A stretch of 13,109 bases of DNA. It comes from an uncultured Opitutia bacterium (GTDB taxonomy: Bacteria; Verrucomicrobiota; Verrucomicrobiia; Opitutales; UBA953). The DNA lies in contig CAIYAN010000136.1 in NCBI GenBank assembly GCA_903924185.1, positions 1 to 13,109 on the forward strand, given 5' to 3'. Position numbers and translations under genes: made by a program. Of this stretch, positions 1 to 7,104 are shown one piece after another (the first letter of the stretch is position 1; every line of letters starts with the position of its first letter). The notes under the pieces are model-generated. The model saw only the letters and a list, made by a program, of their open reading frames with translations. It was not told the origin of the DNA and did not search any database.

Positions 1-82
1 GGCCATGGGGGTAGTTTGCTGAGCCTTATGACGTGGCAACACCGAATGGCCACTTGCCAGCCGTCCCGGTCTGGTTTCTCTC
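1..82 (+). promoter_or_regulatory. Candidate structured leader (riboswitch or attenuator-like) of metX
   Basis: This is the 82 nt before the first possible metX start; the window edge cuts it off on the left. Seen directly: GTGGC (33-37) can pair with GCCAC (49-53), while TGGCAA (34-39) can instead pair with TTGCCA (54-59). CCAGCCG (57-63) can fold back on CGG-T-CTGG (67-74), a 7-bp stem with one bulge followed by the pyrimidine run TTTCTCTC (75-82). These pairings exclude one another. The words TATGA (28-32) and GGCAAC (35-40) recall the SAM-I/SAM-IV riboswitch core, and metX is a classic target of SAM riboswitches. The class assignment is inference: the P1 partner strand lies outside the window and I cannot run a covariance model. 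An unrelated upstream gene could also end in here (a TGA lies at 20-22). Confidence 0.3.
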
Positions 83-91
83 GTGTCACGC

Positions 92-1216
92 ATGTCCGAC
101 CGTCCGGTCCAGTCTGCGGCCCCGCGTGAGCTCGGGCCGACGTCCTACCAAGACTTCGTCTCGGCCGAGACCTTTCCGCTCGAGCTCGGCGGCGAACTGC
201 CTGGCCTGACGCTTCGCTATGAGACCTACGGGAAATTGCTCCCCGATAAGTCTAATGCGATCTTAGTGCCGCATGCGCTCAGCGGTGACCACCATTTGGC
301 TGGTCGGTATACCCCCGAAGACCCTAAGGCTGGTTGGTGGGATCATTTCGTCGGTCCCGGTAAGGCCATCGATACCGATCGTTTCTTCGTCATCGGCGTG
401 AACTGCCTCGGGGGCTGCCGTGGCTCCACTGGTCCGCTTTCCATCGACCCCCGGACGGGTCAACGGTTTGGCGGCTATTTTCCCGAGATCACTTTAGGCG
501 ACATCGTCCGCGGTCAACGGTTGGTGCTACACCATCTTGGCATTAAGAAACTCCATGCCGTCGTCGGCGGTTCCATGGGCGGCATGCAGGCGTTACTGTG
601 GTCCGGCGATTATCCCACGGAGGTGGGCCGCATCGCGATCTTGGCCGCCGGTCTCAGCCAGTCGCCTATGGCCATCGCCCTCAACGCGGCCTCCCGGGCC
701 TGCGTGGAAACAGACCCTAATTTTCGCGGGGGCCATTACACCCCCGGCGAAGGACCGGACTCCGGTTTGGCCGTCGGCCGTATGATCAGCCATATCAGCT
801 ACCTTTCTTCCGCGGCGTTCGATCAGAAGTTCGGCCGGGCCCGCGTGCCCGGCGCTCAGCCTAAGGACTCCGTCTTCTGGCAGGTGGAAAATTACCTGAA
901 TCACCAAGGCCAGGCTTTCGTAAAGCGCTTCGACGCCAATAGCTGGCTCCGCATCACCCGGGCCGTCGACCGTTTCGACTTAACCGCCCGCGCGGCCGCG
1001 GGCCGTTTGTTCCAGCCAGCTGGCCCTGAAGTCCTGGCGATCGGCTTCTCTAGTGATTGGCTTTACCCGACGAGCGAGCTCCGCATGGTCGTCGCGGCGG
1101 CGACGGCGGTGGGCGTAAATGCGGCCTACTTGGAAGTGATGACCGATGCCGGCCACGATGGCTTCCTGCTGCCCGATACGGGCTTGAGCGTCCGTCTACA
1201 CGCCTTCCTCGGCTAA
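92..1216 (+). CDS. metX: Homoserine O-acetyltransferase (MetX)
   Basis: Alpha/beta-hydrolase fold enzyme that acylates the hydroxyl of L-homoserine from an acyl-CoA (acetyl-CoA in typical MetX), opening the direct-sulfhydrylation route to methionine in the cytoplasm. At 374 aa it has normal family length. Visible family marks are the ALSGDHH segment, the NCLGGCRGSTGP block, the nucleophile elbow GGSMGGMQ with Ser161, Asp322 in FSSDWLYP and His355 in AGHDGFLLP, which together form the Ser-Asp-His triad. Numbering is from the ATG at 92. A GTG three codons upstream (83) is an alternative start; neither has a Shine-Dalgarno sequence, and ATG is preferred as the commoner start. Some MetX-fold enzymes use succinyl-CoA or act on serine, so the acyl donor is inferred from the family. 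The gene ends one base from the oppositely oriented cardiolipin synthase gene. Confidence 0.95.
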   Translation: MSDRPVQSAAPRELGPTSYQDFVSAETFPLELGGELPGLTLRYETYGKLLPDKSNAILVPHALSGDHHLAGRYTPEDPKAGWWDHFVGPGKAIDTDRFFVIGVNCLGGCRGSTGPLSIDPRTGQRFGGYFPEITLGDIVRGQRLVLHHLGIKKLHAVVGGSMGGMQALLWSGDYPTEVGRIAILAAGLSQSPMAIALNAASRACVETDPNFRGGHYTPGEGPDSGLAVGRMISHISYLSSAAFDQKFGRARVPGAQPKDSVFWQVENYLNHQGQAFVKRFDANSWLRITRAVDRFDLTARAAAGRLFQPAGPEVLAIGFSSDWLYPTSELRMVVAAATAVGVNAAYLEVMTDAGHDGFLLPDTGLSVRLHAFLG

Positions 1217-1217
1217 G

Positions 1218-2603
1218 TCAGAGCAGCGGTGCCAAGGTCTTCGAGATGGCTTCAATCATCCGGCCTCTCCAGGTTCGACTCCGGCGGTAGAGGTCCTCGG
1301 AGTAAGGCGAAGACTCGGCCACCAGACTCGCCACGAAACTTTGTACCGCGGCCAACGCCGCTGGGTCGCGCACGACGGCCGCAATCTCGTAGTTGAGGAA
1401 GAGCGAACGCATGTCGAGGTTCGCCGAGCCGATGATCAGGCTCTCGTCGTCGGCGATGAAGAGCTTGGCGTGCAGGACGTCGGGCTGGAAGAAGAGGATT
1501 TCGGCCCCGGCTTCCTTGAGCTGGCGTAGATACCAGCGGCGCGCGAAGTCGAGGAGGCGATGGTCGGAGCGGCGTGGGACCAGCACGCGGACGCGCCGGC
1601 CCTTGGCGGCGGCGGCCACGAGTAGCCGGAAGAGTGCTTTGTCCGGTACGAAGTAGGGCGTAACGATAGTGATCGAGACGCGGGCGTTCTCAATCAACGC
1701 GACATATTTCTCCCACAAGGGATCGTTCACGCAGTCGGGGCCCGAGGCGATGACTTCAACGTCGACCTCGCCTTGGGGGGCAGGTTGGTTGCGCAGGAGG
1801 TCCGCGAAGGTCGCGGGATCGGCGTCCGTGGCTTGGCACCAATCCGCGATAAAGACTTGCTCGAGCGCCGCGGCCGCGGGCCCGGCTAAGCGGAACGAGC
1901 AGTCGCGGAAGCGCCGGTTGGAGGGCTCACGCCCCATGTAGGCGAGCCCAAGGTTCTGTCCGCCGATGATGGCGACCTGGCCGTCGAAGACCGCAATCTT
2001 CCGGTGATTGCGCCAATTCGCGGAGCCCTTGCCTTGCATCGGCAGGACAGGGTTGAAGCGCGCCACTTGTCCGCCCGCCTTGACCAGCGTGCGCCCAAGG
2101 CGCAACGGCGTACCCCAGCTGCCGACGGCATCCACCAGTAGCCGTACTTCCACACCTTCCCGTGCGCGGCGCACGAGTAAACTTCTGATTTCACGACCGA
2201 CAGCGTCCGGGGAGAGGATGTACGTGGAGATATGGATCCGGTGACGGGCGGCGAGAATCTCGGTATGCAAAGCTTCTAAGGTGTCGTGGCCGTGTCTATC
2301 GCCCAGCATGCGGAAGGCATTGCCCGCCGAGGTCACGGGGCCCGCCAGCCGCCGCGCCGCGGCCTGGATGCGTTGCTTCGCTTTTGCCAAGGCGCTGTGC
2401 TTGCGGCCGCCGAAGAGGAAAATCACCGTGGCGGTGATGAGCGGGAAGAACAGCACCGCCGGCCCCCAGAGCAACGCATAGCTCAGCGTAACGCGCGCGC
2501 GGACGACCCGGATAATGACAAATAGGCCAGCGACTAGACGTAACCCGAGCCACATGTTTTCAGCGTCGAGCGCGAAGGGCAGGGGATTGGTCCAGACCAA
2601 CAT
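1218..2603 (-). CDS. cls: Cardiolipin synthase-type phospholipase D family protein
   Basis: 461-aa membrane enzyme of the phospholipase D superfamily. Bacterial members of this type condense two phosphatidylglycerols into cardiolipin plus glycerol at the inner membrane. Two hydrophobic segments (about residues 17-35 and 41-63) end in FLFGGRK, the usual Cls N-terminal anchor. Two HKD motifs follow: HRKIAVFDG with GGQN after it (His200) and HAKLFIADD with GSANLD after it (His378), so both catalytic halves are present. Length and layout fit ClsA-like enzymes. The ATG at 2603 is preceded in frame by a TAG stop four codons upstream and has no clear Shine-Dalgarno sequence. The rpsA terminator lies just upstream, so the gene needs its own promoter in the 36-bp gap or readthrough; I see no convincing promoter. 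Another phosphatidyltransferase activity cannot be excluded. Confidence 0.92.
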   Translation of the reverse strand: MLVWTNPLPFALDAENMWLGLRLVAGLFVIIRVVRARVTLSYALLWGPAVLFFPLITATVIFLFGGRKHSALAKAKQRIQAAARRLAGPVTSAGNAFRMLGDRHGHDTLEALHTEILAARHRIHISTYILSPDAVGREIRSLLVRRAREGVEVRLLVDAVGSWGTPLRLGRTLVKAGGQVARFNPVLPMQGKGSANWRNHRKIAVFDGQVAIIGGQNLGLAYMGREPSNRRFRDCSFRLAGPAAAALEQVFIADWCQATDADPATFADLLRNQPAPQGEVDVEVIASGPDCVNDPLWEKYVALIENARVSITIVTPYFVPDKALFRLLVAAAAKGRRVRVLVPRRSDHRLLDFARRWYLRQLKEAGAEILFFQPDVLHAKLFIADDESLIIGSANLDMRSLFLNYEIAAVVRDPAALAAVQSFVASLVAESSPYSEDLYRRSRTWRGRMIEAISKTLAPLL

Positions 2604-2639
2604 GTCAGGAAACTAGCGGACACCCCGGGCCATGGGCAC

Positions 2640-2668
2640 AAAAAAAGACCCCGGTTGCCCGGGGTCTT
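2640..2668 (-). terminator. Intrinsic terminator of rpsA
   Basis: On the - strand, AAGACCCCGG and CCGGGGTCTT form a perfect 10-bp stem closed by the tetraloop GCAA (2655-2658), followed by a run of seven T (2646-2640, the last of them overlapping the base of the stem). It starts 20 nt after the rpsA stop codon. The plus-strand reading lacks a T run after the stem, so it is directional towards cls. Confidence 0.93.
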
Positions 2669-2688
2669 GTTGGGAGCGCGGTGAACGC

Positions 2689-4401
2689 TTAGTTGCCAGC
2701 CTTGTCGAGCAAGTCGCCGAGGCTGTTGAAGTCGCCGCTGCCCGCGGAGGACGAACCGCCCGTCGACTGCGCCGGAGCGCCACCCGTGGACGGGCCCTTG
2801 ATGCGCTCGTAGGAGCTGATTTCGGCCTGCAGACGCTCTGGGTCGTAGTTCGCGGCCTTAATCGAGAGACCGATGCGGCGGTCTTCCTTGTCGATCTTGA
2901 TGACGCGAGCCGTGACTTCCTGGCCGACCTTGACGATGTCCTTGACGTTCTCAACGCGCTGTTCGGCGAGCTGGGAGACGTGCACCAGGCCATCGATTTC
3001 GTCGGAGAGTTCGATGAAGGCACCGAAGTTGGCCACCTTGGAGACCTTGCCGTTGACGAGGTCGCCGATGCGGTACTTGCGGTCGATTTCGCTCCACGGA
3101 TCCTGCTGGGTCTGCTTGACGCCGAGCGAGATGCGCTGCTGGTCGACATCCACATCGAGCACGATGGCTTCGACGTCGTCGCCCTTCTTCATCACTTCGG
3201 CCGGGTTGTTGATGCGGCGCGTCCAGCTCATGTCGGACACGTGCACCATGCCATCGATACCGTCTTCGAGTTCGACGAAGGCACCGTAGTTGGTGAGGTT
3301 GCGCACCTTGCCGCGGACGCGAGCGCCCACTGGGTAGCTGTGGCGAACCTTTTCCCATGGATTGGTTTCGAGCTGGCGGATGCCGAGGGAGATCTTCTGC
3401 TCCTCCTTGTTGAAGTTGAGGATAACCGCGTCGACTTCCTGGCCGACCTTAAGGATGTCAGACGGCTTCTGGACGCGCTTGGTCCAGGAGAGTTCGGAGA
3501 CGTGGACGAGGCCTTCGACGCCGCCTTCGATCTCGATGAACGCACCGTAAGCGACGAGGTTGACGACCTTGCCGTGCACCTTGGTGCCGACTGGGTAACG
3601 CTTCTCGATGCCTTCCCATGGATTGGGCTGGGTCTGCTTGAGGCCGAGCGAGACGCGTTCGCGCTCACGATCGACTTCGACCACCATGACGGTGATTTCT
3701 TCACCGACCTTGACGACTTCGCTCGGGTGACCGATGCGGCCCCAGGACATGTCGGTGACGTGGAGGAGGCCGTCGAGACCGTCGAGATCCACGAAGGCAC
3801 CGTAGTCGGTGATGTTCTTGACGATACCGCGACGGATGACGCCAGGCTTGACCTCTTCGAGGAGCTTGCGGCGGCTTTCGCCACGCTGTTCTTCGATGAG
3901 TTCGCGACGGGAAACGACGAGGTTCTTCTTCTCTTTGTTGATCTTGATGATCTTGAAGTCGAAGGTCTGACCGACGAAGCCTTCGAGGTTCTTCGGAGGG
4001 TTAACGTCAATCTGCGACGACGGCATGAAGGCGTCGACGCCGACGGAGACGATGAGGCCGCCCTTGACGACGGACTTCACGCGGCCCTGGACAATAGAGC
4101 CTTCTTGGCAATTGGCTTCGATGCTTTCCCACTTCCGGATTTGGAGGGCGCGATCGTAGGAGACGGTCGGGGTGCCGTCCTTGTTTTCAAGGCGTTCGAG
4201 ATAGACTTCGACTTCCATACCGACCTGGACTTCGGCCATGTCGGGGAATTCGGCTTGCGGGATGAAACCCTCGGACTTGCCGTTGATGTCGACGATGACA
4301 TCCTTGTCGCCACGGATTTCCGTAACGGTGGCCTTGATGACCGAGTGTGCTTTGAGCGCGCCGAAATTAGAATCGGCGAGCAGTTTTTCCATGAGGCTCA
4401 T
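2689..4401 (-). CDS. rpsA: 30S ribosomal protein S1
   Basis: 570-aa RNA-binding protein of the small ribosomal subunit that captures mRNA for initiation. Six S1 (OB-fold) domains are visible at about residues 19-85, 101-168, 186-256, 270-343, 357-430 and 444-517. The last four carry the classic pattern (for example DYGAFVDLDGLDGLLHV, then SLGLKQ) with a spacing of 84-87 residues. The first two are divergent, as in the E. coli protein (557 aa), where they bind the ribosome. A Gly/Ser/Ala-rich tail (518-570) follows. The start is set at the ATG at 4401 (MSLMEKLL). The frame stays open for 49 further codons upstream, but that stretch is not S1-like. ATG at 4392 is an alternative. No Shine-Dalgarno sequence lies within 15 nt; AGGA sits about 18 nt upstream. 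A strong terminator follows the gene. Confidence 0.96.
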   Translation of the reverse strand: MSLMEKLLADSNFGALKAHSVIKATVTEIRGDKDVIVDINGKSEGFIPQAEFPDMAEVQVGMEVEVYLERLENKDGTPTVSYDRALQIRKWESIEANCQEGSIVQGRVKSVVKGGLIVSVGVDAFMPSSQIDVNPPKNLEGFVGQTFDFKIIKINKEKKNLVVSRRELIEEQRGESRRKLLEEVKPGVIRRGIVKNITDYGAFVDLDGLDGLLHVTDMSWGRIGHPSEVVKVGEEITVMVVEVDRERERVSLGLKQTQPNPWEGIEKRYPVGTKVHGKVVNLVAYGAFIEIEGGVEGLVHVSELSWTKRVQKPSDILKVGQEVDAVILNFNKEEQKISLGIRQLETNPWEKVRHSYPVGARVRGKVRNLTNYGAFVELEDGIDGMVHVSDMSWTRRINNPAEVMKKGDDVEAIVLDVDVDQQRISLGVKQTQQDPWSEIDRKYRIGDLVNGKVSKVANFGAFIELSDEIDGLVHVSQLAEQRVENVKDIVKVGQEVTARVIKIDKEDRRIGLSIKAANYDPERLQAEISSYERIKGPSTGGAPAQSTGGSSSAGSGDFNSLGDLLDKAGN

Positions 4402-4554
4402 TGTATTTTGACTGTTTGTCCTGGTCGTCGCAGAGGACGTTTCCAGGGTTTGGTTGTGGGTTTTGGTTTTCCCTCCGGAGATTCCACGGGCAGATGCCAG
4501 CGGGCCGAAAGGAGGTTCGAAAGAACCTGCTGAGGAGGGGGGTGGCAAGCCCGA
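4402..4554 (-). promoter_or_regulatory. rpsA upstream leader/intergenic region
   Basis: 153 nt separate the TIGR03790 gene from rpsA. On the transcribed strand there is a 6-bp hairpin, AGGTTC-TTTC-GAACCT (4528-4513), followed by CCTTTC; it could be a weak terminator for the upstream gene or part of the rpsA leader. Then comes a 25-nt stretch (4470-4446) made only of A and C, which should be unstructured. There is no canonical Shine-Dalgarno sequence before the start. I see no convincing -35/-10 pair. Autogenous control of rpsA through its leader is known in gammaproteobacteria; applying that here is inference. Confidence 0.35.
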
Positions 4555-6078
4555 TTATCGGGCGACGGCGTCCCAATGGGCCTTGAACTCGGGGTCATCT
4601 TTCCAGGCGGGTCGGCCCTGTAGGCCTTGAAGGGCCCGCTTGGCGGGTTCTTTCAGCCCCTTTTTCTCAAAAAAGAGGGCAACCTCCCAAATCAGGCCGT
4701 CATCAGCCTTGTCCAGCCCCGCCCAGACTTGGGGATTCCAGACAAGTGGGAGCGCTTTCTCCTGCCGGGCTTGGGCCAAGGCGAAGGCCAGCGGCAGAGA
4801 AGGGGTCCGGCGTTGGGCGGCATCAAGGTCGGCCAAGGCCTGGGCGCTTTCGTCCTTCGGGCGGAGGTGGGCAGCCCGGATGACGGCATAGGCCCCGAGT
4901 TCGTCAGGCTTCTGCTGGAAGTCCTTCAGTTGCTTCGAGATGTCCCGGGCAAAGGGGCGGTAGAAGGGGTCGCCCAAGATCGTCCCTTGCCAACTGACGG
5001 CGGGGTTGGCATACCAAGCGGCTTCGCCCACGGTCATGCCTTGCTGGAGGCCTTGGATGAGAAGGTCAGGCCGCAAAGTAAACGTGAGGTAGGGCTCGTA
5101 GACGTTGCCGGAGGTGTGCGCTGCGCCTTGCTTCACTAGCCAAGGGGTCCAGCCAGCGCTGTCGAAACGCAGCGTGCCCGCCGAAAAACTATGTAGGTGC
5201 AGGGCAATCGCCCCCGGGGCTAACTGGACGGACGGTAAGGCAAAGCGTCCTTCGGCTTTCTGGCTATACCAACCGAGGTAAAAGGCGGGAGCGTCGGAAC
5301 GGGCCTTCCCGCCGAACTGTTGCCGCGTGTTCTCGATGTCCGTCGGAAAGCCGAGCTGCTGCGTCAACTCCGCGGCATTTTTAAACCAAGTATCGCCGTC
5401 CGGATAGGGGCCGCCGACGTCTACATAGGCACGACCGCGTAGGCCTTGAGCCTCCGCTCGCCAGGCGCCTTGCATGGCGCGGAGGACATCGGCGGGGGTG
5501 GGCCCATCCAGCCGTGCCGTCCGGATGATTTCCGCCGAGTCCGCCGCCGCTAAGGCCCGTTGCTGAAACCAAGGGTTCGGCTTCGCCCCTTCCGGGTCGA
5601 GATTCACGGTGGCGAGTAGCGCGAGTTCGCTGTCCACGCAGGCCTGGTCGCCGCGAATGCCTGGTTTGCCTCCGCCCAGCACCTTGATGCCGCTGGGCTG
5701 AATCTTCAGCGGGACGCCATGCATGAGCACAATCCAGCTGAGCTTGGGCGCCGCCGTGGGCAGATAATCTTGGCGACCACGCACGTCTTTGTCGGCGGCG
5801 AGTTGCCCGGTTAATAGGCCCGCCGCGAGGAGCCTGCGGCGGAGCGGGTTGAGTAGCGTGTCGCTGTATTGCGACCAGGTGATGGCTTCCTCAGTTGAGA
5901 GGTCCAAGACGATCAGGTTCTGGTCGGGGATGCCGCGATGCCGCATGAAGGTCTTCGCCAGCTCGACCCCCGCCGGGACTTGGCCATTCGCGATAACGAC
6001 CGTCGTAGCCGGCGCCATCTCGGCGCGCATAGCGGACACGCCCGCGAGAATCAGTAGCAGTATGAGGGACCGAACCAT
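4555..6078 (-). CDS. TIGR03790 family exported protein, function unknown
   Basis: 507-aa protein with an N-terminal signal peptide (MVRSLILLLILAGVSAMRA, hydrophobic core residues 4-15), so probably secreted or periplasmic. The segment after it (NGQVPAGVELAKTFMRHRGI then NLIVLDL), the conserved VDSELALL block near residue 147, LHLHSFSAGTLRF near 291-303, and GNVYEPYL followed by GDPFYRPF near 368-375 match what I know of TIGR03790, an uncharacterised family described from genomes that encode exosortase. The C-terminal 130 residues look helical and may hold TPR-like repeats. No PEP-CTERM anchor is visible at its own C terminus (ends AHWDAVAR). The order of blocks loosely resembles caspase/gingipain-like domains, but I see no Cys in the expected place, so protease activity is not claimed. 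It lies 47 nt downstream of the amidase gene, same strand, likely cotranscribed. Confidence 0.75.
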   Translation of the reverse strand: MVRSLILLLILAGVSAMRAEMAPATTVVIANGQVPAGVELAKTFMRHRGIPDQNLIVLDLSTEEAITWSQYSDTLLNPLRRRLLAAGLLTGQLAADKDVRGRQDYLPTAAPKLSWIVLMHGVPLKIQPSGIKVLGGGKPGIRGDQACVDSELALLATVNLDPEGAKPNPWFQQRALAAADSAEIIRTARLDGPTPADVLRAMQGAWRAEAQGLRGRAYVDVGGPYPDGDTWFKNAAELTQQLGFPTDIENTRQQFGGKARSDAPAFYLGWYSQKAEGRFALPSVQLAPGAIALHLHSFSAGTLRFDSAGWTPWLVKQGAAHTSGNVYEPYLTFTLRPDLLIQGLQQGMTVGEAAWYANPAVSWQGTILGDPFYRPFARDISKQLKDFQQKPDELGAYAVIRAAHLRPKDESAQALADLDAAQRRTPSLPLAFALAQARQEKALPLVWNPQVWAGLDKADDGLIWEVALFFEKKGLKEPAKRALQGLQGRPAWKDDPEFKAHWDAVAR

Positions 6079-6090
6079 GCTCCGAACTTA

Positions 6091-6116
6091 ACGCTCTCGG
6101 TGCACCGCGAAAGCGT
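6091..6116. other. Imperfect inverted repeat between the amidase and TIGR03790 genes
   Basis: ACGCT (6091-6095) pairs with AGCGT (6112-6116), enclosing the palindrome CGGTGCACCG (6098-6107). It fills most of the 47-bp spacer, with no T run after it on the - strand. It may be a weak terminator, a processing site that sets the ratio of the two products, or an operator for the downstream gene. Seen in sequence; role unknown. Confidence 0.3.
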
Positions 6117-6125
6117 AAACGTCGG

Positions 6126-7100
6126 TTACTGCTTCGAGCGCACGCGCGTCACGTAAGCAATCACGCCGTCGCCAATGGCCTCGGCGAGCTTCTGGCGGTA
6201 GGCGGCGTTGGCGATCTGTGCCCCTTCGGCCCGGCTGGAGATGAACCCGCCTTCCACCAGGATGCCCGGACAGTTCAAGGGTCGCAGGACCGCAAAGCGC
6301 GATCGCCGGACGCCGCGGTCCTCAGCGCCAGTCGCTTTGACCAGCGAGCGTTGCACGTTCCAAGCTAGGAGGAGGTTAAACGTATCAAAGCGGTTGGCAG
6401 GCTCAGCGGTGATGTCCGCCCGGGCGGAAGCTTTATTCGTCGAGTACTGTCCCGCTGGGGTGAGGCAGTAGGTCTCAATCCCCGCGCTGCTGGCATCTCC
6501 CTTGGCGCCGCCGTTGTAGTGGAGGCTGACGAAGAGGTCGGCCTTGAGTTTATTCGCCGCCGCGGGGCGGTCCTCGAGCTCGACAAAGGTGTCCTTCTCG
6601 CGTGTGAGGATAACTTCAAAGCCGCGCTTCTCGAGGAGGAGCTTGATCCGTAAGGCGGTGTCGAGGGTGGCCGCTTTTTCAGTATAACCCAGCGCCGCGC
6701 TGACAATACCAGGGTCTTTGCCGCCATGCCCCGGGTCGAGGACAATGCGCTTGGAGCCCGGTAGCTGCGGAGGCAAACGCCAGAGCAATGGGACCAGGAC
6801 TTTATCATAGTCGCGCCGGGTGACGGTGAGTTTCCCTTTCTTCTCGTCGATGTTGTCTTCGAGGAAGACTTTCACGCCACCGACGAGGACGTGATCGCGG
6901 TTCTTCTCCGCATAGAGGTCGGGCCAGCCTTTGGCACTAAAGCGTTCCACCGCCGCGGGGTCACCCTTTTGGGCGACCTCTTGTAATCCGAGCAGGCGCA
7001 CGGAGTCACCGAGGTAGATGTCTTGAGTAGCCGCACACAGTAGGGCGGTGCCGCCTAACAGGGCGAACAGGGAAGCGCAGATGCTCAGGCGGCCGCGCAC
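6126..7100 (-). CDS. N-acetylmuramoyl-L-alanine amidase (Amidase_3)
   Basis: 324-aa zinc amidase that cleaves the bond between N-acetylmuramic acid and L-Ala in peptidoglycan, as in septum splitting. The N terminus is a signal peptide (hydrophobic 8-24, probable cleavage after CAA near 22-24), so it acts in the periplasm. Residues about 28-110 form an extra N-terminal region (GGVKVFLEDN, then RRDYDKVLVPLLW) that recalls stalk-type beta domains; this is uncertain. The catalytic domain spans about 118-318 and has LDPGHGGKDPG (His125), Glu141 in YTEK, SLHYN (His194) as zinc ligands, and Glu283 in VEGGFISS as catalytic base, so it should be active. The start is a GTG at 7100. GGAG lies 7 nt upstream, partly overlapping the infC stop region; this is the clearest Shine-Dalgarno site in the window and suggests translational coupling to infC, 4 nt upstream. 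Confidence 0.93.
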   Translation of the reverse strand: MRGRLSICASLFALLGGTALLCAATQDIYLGDSVRLLGLQEVAQKGDPAAVERFSAKGWPDLYAEKNRDHVLVGGVKVFLEDNIDEKKGKLTVTRRDYDKVLVPLLWRLPPQLPGSKRIVLDPGHGGKDPGIVSAALGYTEKAATLDTALRIKLLLEKRGFEVILTREKDTFVELEDRPAAANKLKADLFVSLHYNGGAKGDASSAGIETYCLTPAGQYSTNKASARADITAEPANRFDTFNLLLAWNVQRSLVKATGAEDRGVRRSRFAVLRPLNCPGILVEGGFISSRAEGAQIANAAYRQKLAEAIGDGVIAYVTRVRSKQ

Positions 7101-7104
7101 GACC

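Noticed and set aside
3040..3640. Repeated words such as TTCCCATGG-ATTGG and repeated blocks in rpsA, looking like tandem DNA repeats
   Set aside because: They arise from the homologous S1 domains of the protein; divergence between copies shows they are old domain duplications, not mobile or CRISPR repeats.
2632..4533. A 633-codon open frame on the + strand, opposite rpsA
   Set aside because: It is the mirror of rpsA: its repeats of Asp/Glu/Val-rich segments are the reverse reading of the six S1 domains under strong codon bias. It also runs through the rpsA terminator and resembles no family.
4402..4548. 49-codon in-frame N-terminal extension of S1
   Set aside because: The stretch is low-complexity and unlike S1, while the downstream ATG at 4401 begins the usual S1 N terminus with normal total length.
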